From NCBI GenBank assembly GCA_028821265.1, contig JAPPGU010000041.1, positions 1-47,951 on the forward strand: DNA of 47,951 nucleotides, written 5' to 3'. A model generated the notes under the pieces. The model did not search any database, was not told where the DNA came from, and worked only from the letters and a program-made list of their open reading frames with translations. Position numbers and translations under genes: made by a program. Source of the DNA: a bacterium. GTDB lineage: Bacteria > Actinomycetota > Acidimicrobiia > Spongiisociales > Spongiisociaceae. Below are positions 40,859 through 47,951 of this stretch, one piece after another (the first letter of the stretch is position 1; each line of letters opens with the position of its first letter).

Positions 40859-42094
40859 TCAGAAGGGATAGGGAGGAGGGACCTCACCCGGTTCGTAGCG
40901 GGCCAGCTCGCGGCGGGCCACCGCTCGGACATGCACCTCGTCGGGCCCGTCGAGGATCTGCAGGGAGCGGACCTGCGCATAGAGATGGGCCAGCGGGAAC
41001 TGCTCCGACACCCCGGCAGCGCCGAACAGCTGGATGGCGCGGTCGATCACCAGCCTGGCCATCCGCGGTACGGCCACCTTGATTGCCGAGATCTCGACCC
41101 GGGCCTCGCGGGTGCCCACCGTGTCGATCATCCAGGCCGTCTTCAACACCATCAGCCGAGCCTGCTCGATCCGGATCCGCGAATCGCCGATCCAGTCCCG
41201 CACCACACCCTGGTCCGATAGCAGCGACCCGAAGGCCTGCCTGGCCTGCGCCCGGGCGCACATCAGATCGAAAGCCCGCTCGGCCATGCCGATCGCCCTC
41301 ATGCAGTGATGGATCCGTCCCGGACCGAGCCGGGCCTGGGCCATGGCGAAGCCCCCGCCCCGCTCGCCCAGGAGGTTCGAGGCCGGCACGCGGACGTCGT
41401 CGAAGTGGATGGTGGCATGGCCGCCCCGGTCGTGATAGCCGAAAACGGAGGAGTCGTGCTCGATGGTCACCCCCGGACGATCGAGCGGCACCAGCACCAT
41501 GCTCTGGCGGCGGTAGGGAGGGGCGTCCGGATCGGTCACCCCCATGACGATCGCCACCCGGCAGCGCGGGCTGGCCGCCCCGGTGGAGAACCATTTGCGC
41601 CCGCGGATGACGAGGTGATCGCCCTCCTCCGTGATACGGGTGCGGATGTTGCGGGGGTCCGAAGAGGCGACGTCAGGCTCGCTCATCGAGATGCATGACC
41701 GGATGGCGCCGTCCAGAAGCGGATCGAGCCAGCGCCGTTTCTGCTCATCCGTCCCGAACATGTGGAGGATCTCCATGTTGCCGGTGTCGGGCGCCGAGCA
41801 GTTCACCGCCTCCGGCGCCAGCAGCGGGCTACGGCCGGTGATCTCGGCCAGCGGTGCGTACTCGAGGACCGACAATCCCGCCCCCCGGTCCGGATCGGGC
41901 AGGAACAGGTTCCACAGTCCCCTGGAGCGGGCTTCCGCCTTCAACTCCTCCATGATCGGCGGATGGTGGTGGGGGTCTCCCGCAGCCGCCATCTGCTCTG
42001 CATAGACGGACTCGGCGGGGTAGACCGTCCCGTCCATGAAGTCCAGCAAGGCGGACTGCAGCCGCTCCACTCGCGACGAGAATTCGAAGTCCAC
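40859..42094 (-). CDS. acyl-CoA dehydrogenase
   Basis: This 411-residue protein has the acyl-CoA dehydrogenase order. A helical N-domain comes first (FEFSSRVERLQSALLDFMDG), then ISMSEPDVASSDPRNIRTRI with the FAD/substrate loop and VIRGRKWFSTGAASPRCRVA. The C-terminal helices follow (RLGPGRIHHCMRAIGMAERA, IQLFGAAGVSEQFPLAHLYA). It oxidises acyl-CoA to enoyl-CoA, passing electrons to ETF. The motif style suggests the ACAD10/11-like branch; the substrate chain is not predictable. Confidence 0.9.
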   Translation of the reverse strand: MDFEFSSRVERLQSALLDFMDGTVYPAESVYAEQMAAAGDPHHHPPIMEELKAEARSRGLWNLFLPDPDRGAGLSVLEYAPLAEITGRSPLLAPEAVNCSAPDTGNMEILHMFGTDEQKRRWLDPLLDGAIRSCISMSEPDVASSDPRNIRTRITEEGDHLVIRGRKWFSTGAASPRCRVAIVMGVTDPDAPPYRRQSMVLVPLDRPGVTIEHDSSVFGYHDRGGHATIHFDDVRVPASNLLGERGGGFAMAQARLGPGRIHHCMRAIGMAERAFDLMCARAQARQAFGSLLSDQGVVRDWIGDSRIRIEQARLMVLKTAWMIDTVGTREARVEISAIKVAVPRMARLVIDRAIQLFGAAGVSEQFPLAHLYAQVRSLQILDGPDEVHVRAVARRELARYEPGEVPPPYPF

Positions 42095-42291
42095 CGGTTG
42101 CGCATCTCCTCGGGCGATGACCGAGAACGTTAGCCACCCTGCGGTCCGCCTCGAGGGGACGCCGAGAGCGGGTCGCCGCGTCCCCTGACCGCGAACCCGG
42201 ACCCGCTACACTTGGCAGGTACGGGGTCGGATGTTCAGGCGGACAGCCGAGCAAGACCCGACTTCTTGCCAACCCGCTAGGGGGTGACCGC

Positions 42292-42933
42292 ATGTTGAGA
42301 TTCGTGGAGGAGATCCTCCTTCTCCTACTCCGTGACGAGGACGGCAAGTTCTATCACGTTTCCCGCTTCGCGATGGACCGCGCCATCGCCGGAGCCGTAC
42401 TCATGGACCTGGCCATGGAGAACCGCATCGACACCGACCTCGAGGACCTGCTCCTGATCGATGCCGACCCCACGGGCGACAGCCTGCTGGACCCGACCCT
42501 GGCCATGATCGCCGCCGGGGAGAAGCGCAACGCCCTCTACTGGGTGGAGCAGGTCGCTCGGAGCTCCGACGAGATCCGGGAAGATGCGTTGACACGGCTG
42601 GTGGAGCGGGGGATCCTGGAACGACAGGAGGATTCCTTCCTCTGGGTGTTCCGCTCGCGGCGCTACCCGGCTGTTGACGGCGAGGCGGAGCGCGAGGTCA
42701 AGCTGCGGATCATGGGTGTCCTGTTCAGCGACGAGATCCCCGACCCGCACGATGTGGTGCTCATCTGCCTGGCCGACGTGTGCGGCATCTTCAAGCTGTT
42801 GCTGTCCAAGCAGGAACTGGAGCAGGCCACAGCCCGGATCGAGCAGGTGCGGAAGCTCGACCTGATAGGCCAGGCCGTGGCCCAGGCCATCCATGAGATC
42901 GAGATATCCATCGCCTCGGCGGTGATGTTCTGA
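42292..42933 (+). CDS. GPP34 (GOLPH3-like) family protein
   Basis: This 213-residue protein starts at ATG 42292 behind a GGGGGTGA region. The pattern FVEEILLLLLRDEDGKFY, DRAIAGAVLMDLAMENRID, then DADPTGDSLLDPTLAMIAAG matches the bacterial GPP34 family, relatives of the Golgi PI4P-binding protein GOLPH3. The bacterial role is not established; the proteins are common in actinobacteria. The protein is mostly helical and soluble. Confidence 0.8.
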   Translation: MLRFVEEILLLLLRDEDGKFYHVSRFAMDRAIAGAVLMDLAMENRIDTDLEDLLLIDADPTGDSLLDPTLAMIAAGEKRNALYWVEQVARSSDEIREDALTRLVERGILERQEDSFLWVFRSRRYPAVDGEAEREVKLRIMGVLFSDEIPDPHDVVLICLADVCGIFKLLLSKQELEQATARIEQVRKLDLIGQAVAQAIHEIEISIASAVMF

Positions 42934-43052
42934 GTCCGGCTTGACACGCCGTGCCGGAGAACGGGCACCTCAACCACGTATGTAACTCCTTCGAGCCCCA
43001 GTGCCGCCGGAAGCTGCTTGACATCCCACCGGAGGGGTCTGCCAGGTCGGGC

Positions 43053-43072
43053 GGCCACTTGCAGAAGTGGCC
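43053..43072. terminator. bidirectional hairpin between GPP34 and MFS genes
   Basis: GGCCACTT-GCAG-AAGTGGCC has an 8-bp perfect stem and a 4-nt loop. It lies between two convergent genes, 6 bp past the MFS stop. It may serve both directions although no U-run is seen. Confidence 0.6.
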
Positions 43073-43077
43073 AGAGT

Positions 43078-44241
43078 TCACGAGCTTGCCAGCCGTGAGG
43101 TGGATGTGACCGCCCGGCGTCCGGGACGGGCCCAGAGGCTGTAGACGACCAGCACCGAGCCGAACGCAGCCAGGGCGTAGGGAGTGGTGATCGCCTCCCC
43201 GAGAGCGCCGAGCACCAGCGCACCCAGCGGGAAGACGCCTCCCCACGCCAGCACGAACAGGCTCATCACCCGTCCCCGCTTGGACTCGGTGGCCAGGGTC
43301 TGGACCAGGGTGGTCAGGCAGGTGAGCAGGAAGAAGTTGAGGCCGCCCAGCACCGTCACGAGGATCCCTGCCGCCCAGACGGACCGGGTAACCGTGAACA
43401 ACGCTTCAAACACCCCGAAGGCGACCGCGCCCCACGTGATGGTGGTCATGTTCAGCGGTAACCGGCCGCTCCCGGCCGTGAACGCGCCGAGCATGGCGCC
43501 GAGACCGATCAGCATGATCAGCATCGTGAACGTCTGGTCGCTCCCGCCCAGGGTGTCGTAGGCGATGACCGTCATCGAGATTGCCACCGCTCCAGACAGG
43601 GCTGCCACCGCCCAAATCGCGAAGGTGCCTCCGGGCCCCCAGAGAGCCAGGATCGGCCCCGCCAGCGCCGGCCCTCCGATGCGGGCCAGGTTGAGCCCGA
43701 TCGAGTTGGTCGACACCGCGCTCCGCAGGTCCTCGGGTGGGACGGAATTGGCCACCGCCGCCTGGTTGATCGGGATGGCGAACGCCAGCCCGACCCCGAA
43801 CACGAGGGCGAAGCCGAACATCACCACCACCGAGTCGGCGCGGCCGACTATGACCAGGTAGCTCATGACCGCAGCCGCAATGCCCATGACCACCTGGTTG
43901 GCCACGATGAGGAGTTTCCGGTCGAGGCGGTCGGCCACCACACCGACGAAAGGTGTGACCACCAGCATCGGGATGGAGTTGAAGAACGACAGCAGGCCCA
44001 GCATCCACGGGCTGTTGCGGGTCAGGCGGGCCACCATCAGCTGGAAGGTGAGCAGGCCGATCCAGAACCCCACCCGGTAGAAGAACAACCCGGTCCACAG
44101 GACGGTGAAACTGCGATGCCGGAAGGCCCTCAGGCTTGAGGTCGAGCCTCGGTCACGGGGTGTTCCTCGCCTCCCGGGCAGGACGCGTCGCAGGCCGGTG
44201 ACAGAGCGGAGCGTCGAACGAGGTTGCAAACCGGAGCCCAT
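43078..44241 (-). CDS. MFS transporter
   Basis: This 387-residue membrane protein starts at ATG 44241. About eleven to twelve hydrophobic helices are visible, with the MFS loop signature GVVADRLDRKLLIVANQVVM between helices 2 and 3. The sequence style (SLRAFRHRSFTVLWTGLFFY, AIPINQAAVANSVPPEDLRS) is that of EntS-like or macrolide-efflux-like exporters. The open frame upstream to 44997 is a shadow of the divergent exonuclease. The substrate is unknown. Confidence 0.85.
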   Translation of the reverse strand: MGSGLQPRSTLRSVTGLRRVLPGRRGTPRDRGSTSSLRAFRHRSFTVLWTGLFFYRVGFWIGLLTFQLMVARLTRNSPWMLGLLSFFNSIPMLVVTPFVGVVADRLDRKLLIVANQVVMGIAAAVMSYLVIVGRADSVVVMFGFALVFGVGLAFAIPINQAAVANSVPPEDLRSAVSTNSIGLNLARIGGPALAGPILALWGPGGTFAIWAVAALSGAVAISMTVIAYDTLGGSDQTFTMLIMLIGLGAMLGAFTAGSGRLPLNMTTITWGAVAFGVFEALFTVTRSVWAAGILVTVLGGLNFFLLTCLTTLVQTLATESKRGRVMSLFVLAWGGVFPLGALVLGALGEAITTPYALAAFGSVLVVYSLWARPGRRAVTSTSRLASS

Positions 44242-44385
44242 CCATAAACAAGAACACCCGCCACCGTGACAGCGACGGGTTGACCGCCACCAGACTAGTG
44301 GCCATGAGGGTGGAGTTCGGGTAGCGGCAGGAAGTCGGCGGTCCTGCTGGGCGATCCTGGACAACCCGCCTAGCCTGTCTACGTT

Positions 44386-45255
44386 GTGAACCTTCACCTG
44401 CTGGATGCCACCTACGAGCTGTTCCGGGCCTACTTCGGGTATCCGAGGCGGGCCGCTCCTGACGGGATGGAGGTGGGCGCCGTCTACGGGGTGCTCGACT
44501 CCACGATCCGCCTGCTCCGCGAGGACGGGGTCACCCATCTGGCCGCCGCCACCGACGCGGTCATCGAGTCCTTCCGCAACGACATCTTCCCGGGCTACAA
44601 GACGGGCGAGGGAATCGAGCCGGAGTTGCTGGCCCAGTTCCGGCTGGCGGAGGAGGCGCTGGAGGTACTGGGCGTGACCGTCTGGGCCATGCGGGACTTC
44701 GAGGCCGACGACGCCATCGCCACGGCCGCCCACCGCTGGATGGACGATGTGGAGCGGGTGGTCATCCTCAGCCCCGACAAGGACCTCATGCAGTGCGTGA
44801 TCGGGGATCGGGTGGTGACGTTCAACCGCCGGGAACGCAAGCGTTATGACGAGCGCGGGGTGGTGGAGAAGTTCGGCGTCCGTCCCGGCTCCATACCCGA
44901 TTACCTGGCGCTGGTGGGTGACGCCGCCGACCGGGTTCCCGGGATTCCCGGCTGGGGCGCGAAGTCCAGTTCCACCCTCCTGGCCAGGTACGGCCACATC
45001 GAGGACATCCCGGGATCGCCCGGCGGCTGGGACGTGAAGGTCCGGGGCGCCGCCCGGCTGTCCGCCAACCTGGAAGCCGCCCGGCCCGAGGCTGCCCTCT
45101 ACCGGACGCTCACCACCCTCCGCCGTGACGTGCCGCTGGCCGAGGACCTGGACGATCTTGAATGGCGCGGCGCCAACCGATCACGTTTCTTCGAGCTGTG
45201 CGACCGGCTCGGTTTCGGCGCCATCCGCACCCGGCCCGGCCGCTGGCGGAGCTAG
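44386..45255 (+). CDS. 5'-3' exonuclease (FEN/PolI N-domain family)
   Basis: This 289-residue protein starts at GTG 44386, with no clear ribosome site and a possible leaderless start. The N-domain (HLLDATYELFRAYFGYPRRA, FRNDIFPGYKTGEGIEPELL, DFEADDAIATAA, ILSPDKDLMQCV) carries the metal-binding acidic residues. The H3TH motif is LVGDAADRVPGIPGWGAKSS. It should remove 5' flaps or RNA primers, using two metal ions. It is a stand-alone version of the PolI N-terminal domain. Confidence 0.88.
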   Translation: MNLHLLDATYELFRAYFGYPRRAAPDGMEVGAVYGVLDSTIRLLREDGVTHLAAATDAVIESFRNDIFPGYKTGEGIEPELLAQFRLAEEALEVLGVTVWAMRDFEADDAIATAAHRWMDDVERVVILSPDKDLMQCVIGDRVVTFNRRERKRYDERGVVEKFGVRPGSIPDYLALVGDAADRVPGIPGWGAKSSSTLLARYGHIEDIPGSPGGWDVKVRGAARLSANLEAARPEAALYRTLTTLRRDVPLAEDLDDLEWRGANRSRFFELCDRLGFGAIRTRPGRWRS

Positions 45256-45301
45256 CCACCGACCACCGCGCCCCTCCACCGACCACCGGGTCCCGAGGTC
45301 T

Positions 45302-45330
45302 TTGACATCCGTCACTTCGTATGGTCTAAT
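45302..45330 (+). promoter_or_regulatory. consensus promoter of the riboswitch leader
   Basis: TTGACA (45302-45307), a 17-bp spacer and TCTAAT (45325-45330) form a near-perfect sigma-70-type promoter, the best in the window. Transcription would start near 45337, just before the riboswitch. Confidence 0.8.
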
Positions 45331-45345
45331 TCTGCCGTTACAACG

Positions 45346-45428
45346 CGCTCATCCAGAGCGGTGGAGGGACAGGCCCTTTGAAGCCGCGGCAACCGACATG
45401 AGCGGTGCCAATGCCTGATCGATGAGAC
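45346..45428 (+). ncRNA. SAM riboswitch (SAM-I type)
   Basis: The closing stem P1 is CTCATC (45348-45353) with GATGAG (45421-45426). Between them are the conserved blocks AGCGGTGGAGGGACAGGCCC, TTTGAAGCCGCGGCAACCGA and GCGGTGCCAATGCCTGATC, in the order and spacing of the S-box aptamer. It binds S-adenosylmethionine and usually turns downstream genes off when SAM is plentiful. An expression platform is not obvious directly after P1. Instead a leader peptide and attenuator-like hairpins follow. Confidence 0.88.
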
Positions 45429-45494
45429 TGCCGAGGCGGGATTCCGCTCGCGGCGCTCAGACGAGCGCGTACAAGCGAGAGGAGACTGTCACAC

Positions 45495-45593
45495 ATGGAT
45501 TGCCTGCACTTCAAGCCTCCAGCATCGAGCAGGTGCATGTGTTGTCCAGGCTCCCGGGTGATCCACCCGGGCGGTCCTGGCAACCGCCCGTAA
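45495..45593 (+). CDS. Cys-rich leader peptide
   Basis: ATG 45495, behind AGAGGAGA, opens a 32-codon frame. It begins MDCLHFKPPASSRCMCCPGS and ends in HPGGPGNRP at TAA 45591-45593. Four Cys codons, three of them in CMCC (45534-45545), would stall ribosomes when charged tRNA-Cys is short. The last two Cys codons end four bases before the first arm of the alternative hairpins. Actinobacterial Cys-attenuation leaders of this style are known; this one sits behind a SAM riboswitch. Confidence 0.6.
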   Translation: MDCLHFKPPASSRCMCCPGSRVIHPGGPGNRP

Positions 45594-45615
45594 CCGACGC
45601 CACCACCCGGGAGCC
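45549..45615 (+). promoter_or_regulatory. mutually exclusive attenuator-like hairpins
   Basis: GGCTCCCGGGTG (45549-45560) can pair with the adjacent ACCCGGG (45564-45570) as a short stem. It can also pair with CACCCGGGAGCC (45604-45615) as a perfect 12-bp stem. The first arm lies inside the leader frame right after the Cys codons, so ribosome position would decide which stem forms. The distal stem lies 146 bp before the OsmC gene. Confidence 0.55.
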
Positions 45616-45760
45616 AACAGGCACGACCGGCCACGCGTCCTCGACTCCGGACCTGTGATCGACGATCCAGGATCAACAGGGACGGACCAGACCCGAGCTT
45701 GGGTACAGAACGCAAGCAACCAACCCGTATCCACGGGAAACACGAAGGAGAAGAACAAAA

Positions 45761-46315
45761 ATGAGCACTGGTGACATCAACGGAGTCGATACGGCTCACC
45801 TGTTGTTCGCGCGGGGAGTGGTCGGCGACACCCCGGCCGCCGGCGACTACACCTGGAGGGCCTCGAACGAGTGGGTCCACGGAACCCACAGCAAGACGAA
45901 GATCGATGGCTACTTCGGCCTGGGCGAGGAGCGCAGCCACAAGGGGAACTACGAGTTCGAGGCCGACCATCCGCTGGAGTTCAACGCGGCGGACAATGCC
46001 GCCACTCCGGTGGAGATCGTGCTGGCGGGCCTGGCGAGCTGCCTGACGGCGGGTGTGGCCGCGGTGGCCGAGAACCGCGAGATCAAGCTCCGCTCGGTGA
46101 AGGCCACGCTCGAGGCCGACATGAACATCGGGGGCATCCTCGGATCCGACCCCGATGTCAGGAACGGATTCAACGACGTCCGGGTCAACTACGAGATCGA
46201 CGCCGACGACACGAGCGAGGCCGATCTCGAGGCGCTGGTGGCGCAGTCCCAGAAGATCTCGGCGGTCTTCGACATCATGACCAATCCCACCAACGTGACC
46301 GTAAGCGTCGGCTGA
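45761..46315 (+). CDS. OsmC-family protein
   Basis: This 184-residue protein starts at ATG 45761 behind GAAGGAG. The OsmC fold is recognisable from ADHPLEFNAADNAATPVEIV, LAGLASCLTAGVAAVAENRE and the C-terminal SQKISAVFDIMTNPTNVTVS. Classical OsmC/Ohr hydroperoxidases use two Cys. Here the first is present (ASCLTAG) but the second is missing, so thiol peroxidase chemistry is unlikely. The SAM riboswitch and Cys-rich leader upstream point to a role in sulfur metabolism. The next gene starts 23 bp later. Confidence 0.82.
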   Translation: MSTGDINGVDTAHLLFARGVVGDTPAAGDYTWRASNEWVHGTHSKTKIDGYFGLGEERSHKGNYEFEADHPLEFNAADNAATPVEIVLAGLASCLTAGVAAVAENREIKLRSVKATLEADMNIGGILGSDPDVRNGFNDVRVNYEIDADDTSEADLEALVAQSQKISAVFDIMTNPTNVTVSVG

Positions 46316-46338
46316 GACGTCCGATCCGGAGTCATCGG

Positions 46339-47592
46339 ATGCGTACCACCACCGTCGTCATCGGAGCCGGGCACAGCGGCTTGGCGGCGAGCTACTTCCT
46401 GTCTGCTCGAGGCATCGACCATGTGGTCCTGGAGCGGGGTGAGGTGGCCAACACCTGGCGGACCGAACGCTGGGACTCGCTGCGGCTGCTGACCCCCAAC
46501 TGGCAGGTCAGCCTGCCCGGCTTCGCTTACGACGGTGACGATCCGGACGGCTTCATGACCGTGACGGAGTTGGTGGGCGTCATCGCCCGGTACGCCCGGT
46601 TGGTGAACCCACCTCTCCAGACGCGCACCACCGTCACCTCGGTCCGCCCGGACGGTGACGGTTACGAGGTGGTGACCGACCGCGGCGTGTGGCGGTGCCG
46701 GTCGGTGATCCTGGCCAGCGGGGGCTTCAACCTGCCCAAGGTGCCCCCCATCGCGGCCGCCCTCCCCGACTCGGTTCGTTCCGTCACCCCGCACGAGTAC
46801 CGCCGCCCCTCCGATATCGAAGATGGAGGGGTGCTGGTGGTGGGGGTGTCCGCCACCGGCATCCAGCTCGCCGAGGAGATCCATCGATCCGGGCGTCCGG
46901 TCACCGTGTCCGTGGGCGAGCACGTCCGCATGCCCAGGATCTACCGAGGTCGCGACATCCGGTACTGGATGGACGTGACCGGCGTCTCGGACGAGCGCTA
47001 CGACGAGGCGGACGATGTCCACCGCGCCCGCCAGGTTCCCTCGCCCCAGCTGGTCGGATCCCCGGAGCGCAAGTCGCTCGATCTCAATGCCCTGACCGAC
47101 CAGGGGGTTCGGATGGTGGGCCGCCTGGCCGGGATCAGGGGCGGTAAGGCCCAGCTGTCGGGATCCCTCCACAACAAGGTCACCCGCTCCGACCTCAAGA
47201 TGAACCGCCTGCTGACCACCATCGACGAGTGGGTCACCGAGAACGGGTTGGACGGCCGGTACGATCCGCCGCATCGATTCGAGCGCACCCGGCTGGAGGA
47301 TTCCCCGCCGCTGCTGATCGATCTGGACGGGGAGAACATCCGCACCGTGCTGTGGGCGACCGGGTACCGCCCCGACTACTCGTGGCTCCACGTTCCGGTG
47401 CTGGACTACAAGGGCCGGATCCGCCACGACGGCGGCGTGGTGACCGAATCCCCGGGCCTGTACGTGATCGGGTTGAACTTCCTGCGCCGTCGCAAGTCCA
47501 GCTTCATCCACGGCGCCGAGGACGACGCCAGCGACCTGGTCGAACACCTGGCCGCGTATCTGGACGCCCGGGTGCCGGTGGGAGTCGGCTGA
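46339..47592 (+). CDS. FAD-dependent monooxygenase/oxidoreductase
   Basis: This 417-residue protein has FAD-binding TVVIGAGHSGLAASYFLSAR at 5-24. The FMO/BVMO-type WRTERWDSLRLLTPNW follows, then a second dinucleotide motif VLVVGVSATGIQLAEEIHRS, and ATGYRPDYSWLHVP before the end. It belongs to the flavin monooxygenase-like group also containing proteins that oxidise sulfur or nitrogen compounds. Co-transcription with OsmC under the sulfur-responsive leader suggests an organosulfur substrate, which is inference. Confidence 0.82.
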   Translation: MRTTTVVIGAGHSGLAASYFLSARGIDHVVLERGEVANTWRTERWDSLRLLTPNWQVSLPGFAYDGDDPDGFMTVTELVGVIARYARLVNPPLQTRTTVTSVRPDGDGYEVVTDRGVWRCRSVILASGGFNLPKVPPIAAALPDSVRSVTPHEYRRPSDIEDGGVLVVGVSATGIQLAEEIHRSGRPVTVSVGEHVRMPRIYRGRDIRYWMDVTGVSDERYDEADDVHRARQVPSPQLVGSPERKSLDLNALTDQGVRMVGRLAGIRGGKAQLSGSLHNKVTRSDLKMNRLLTTIDEWVTENGLDGRYDPPHRFERTRLEDSPPLLIDLDGENIRTVLWATGYRPDYSWLHVPVLDYKGRIRHDGGVVTESPGLYVIGLNFLRRRKSSFIHGAEDDASDLVEHLAAYLDARVPVGVG

Positions 47593-47638
47593 CCGATCGC
47601 CGCCGCCGGCGGCAGGACGCGAGCGAGGAGGTAGGCGG

Positions 47639-47951
47639 ATGGGTTACGAGCCCGGAACCCCGATCGTGATCACCGAGGCGGAAGGGGTGGGCCTGACCAC
47701 TCCCGAACCGTTCGTGCGCCATGTGAAGGCGTTGCTGTCCCCCTTGCTCCAGCCGGGCATCGGGGACTTCGCTATAGGCACCTGCGAGGTACCGCCGGGC
47801 CAGAAGGGGAGCCTGCACACGCATGCGGACGCCGCCGAGATCTGGATGTTTTCCGAGGGCCTGGGCCGGGCCACGGTGGGCGACCTGGAGATCGAGACCG
47901 GTCCCGGCACCGTCGTCTTCACGCCTCCCGGAGTCAGCCACCAGTTCTTCA
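47639..47951 (+). CDS. cupin-domain protein (partial, runs off window)
   Basis: It starts at ATG 47639 behind GAGGAGGT. The 104 visible residues include the cupin motif SLHTHADAAEIWMFSEG, with His-x-His and Glu metal ligands, and the second motif PGTVVFTPPGVSHQFF. Small cupins of this type include thiol and organosulfur dioxygenases as well as binding proteins. It lies 47 bp behind the flavoprotein gene and probably belongs to the same operon. The 3' end is outside the window. Confidence 0.8.
   Translation, partial: MGYEPGTPIVITEAEGVGLTTPEPFVRHVKALLSPLLQPGIGDFAIGTCEVPPGQKGSLHTHADAAEIWMFSEGLGRATVGDLEIETGPGTVVFTPPGVSHQFF

Noticed and set aside
43078-44997. 639-codon version of the MFS transporter
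   Set aside because: The first 252 codons are the antisense of the 5'-3' exonuclease; the transporter domain begins only after 44241.
1-47951. tRNA or rRNA genes
   Set aside because: No cloverleaf-like segment or rRNA-like sequence was noticed on either strand, so the integrase has no visible tRNA target; a tRNA scan would settle this.

Overview
The window is high-GC DNA from an actinomycete-like bacterium. A WhiB-type regulator, likely leaderless transcripts starting on ATG or GTG, a short Z-isoprenyl diphosphate synthase and a run of S-layer-homology (SLH) surface proteins fit Actinomycetota. The style of the SLH domains (Cys-containing, 'INCLAYYGIT') suggests class Acidimicrobiia, perhaps marine or host-associated given the glycine betaine/choline genes. 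The class is inference from protein style, not from a marker gene.

Layout. 1-5.5 kb: the end of a full-length aldehyde dehydrogenase (ALDH), a short non-catalytic ALDH, then a patch of tandem and segmental duplications. In that patch, membrane-anchored coiled-coil genes, XRE helix-turn-helix genes and ALDH fragments are copied and broken. 5.5-17.1 kb: a surface-protein island with two long SLH proteins, a smaller SLH protein, and at least four broken or permuted relatives. It also carries a P4-type tyrosine recombinase and a nucleotidyltransferase scrap. 17.2-28.2 kb: an accessory and defence-like region with small one-helix membrane proteins, an IS3 remnant, DarT/DarG, HigB/HigA, an EamA transporter, an SLH/beta-propeller protein, and a HipA-like kinase paired with a HipS-like/HIRAN protein. 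28.2-31.2 kb: an isoprenyl synthase and two DNA methyltransferases with no visible nuclease. 31.5-48 kb: mostly core genes. These are a betaine ABC transporter operon with an embedded GMC dehydrogenase, proA, a MaoC hydratase, an AlaX-type editing protein, a WhiB regulator, an acyl-CoA dehydrogenase, a GPP34 protein, an MFS transporter, a 5'-3' exonuclease, and a sulfur-regulated cluster (OsmC, flavoprotein, cupin).

Two families of dispersed repeats link the accessory loci: a composite element of about 250 bp (four copies plus a partial one) and arrays of imperfect palindromes often joined to it. A conserved C-terminal module of the surface proteins also recurs as isolated scraps. Together they show that much of 0-31 kb and 40.0-40.5 kb has been reshaped by duplication and recombination.

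The two most interesting systems are these. First, the leader at 45.3-45.76 kb: a canonical promoter, a SAM riboswitch, a 32-residue Cys-rich leader peptide and mutually exclusive hairpins, placed before an OsmC/flavoprotein/cupin cluster. Second, the likely leaderless HipA-like kinase plus HipS-HIRAN pair at 26.3-28.1 kb, preceded by an 18-bp perfect palindrome and lacking a HipB-like HTH gene.
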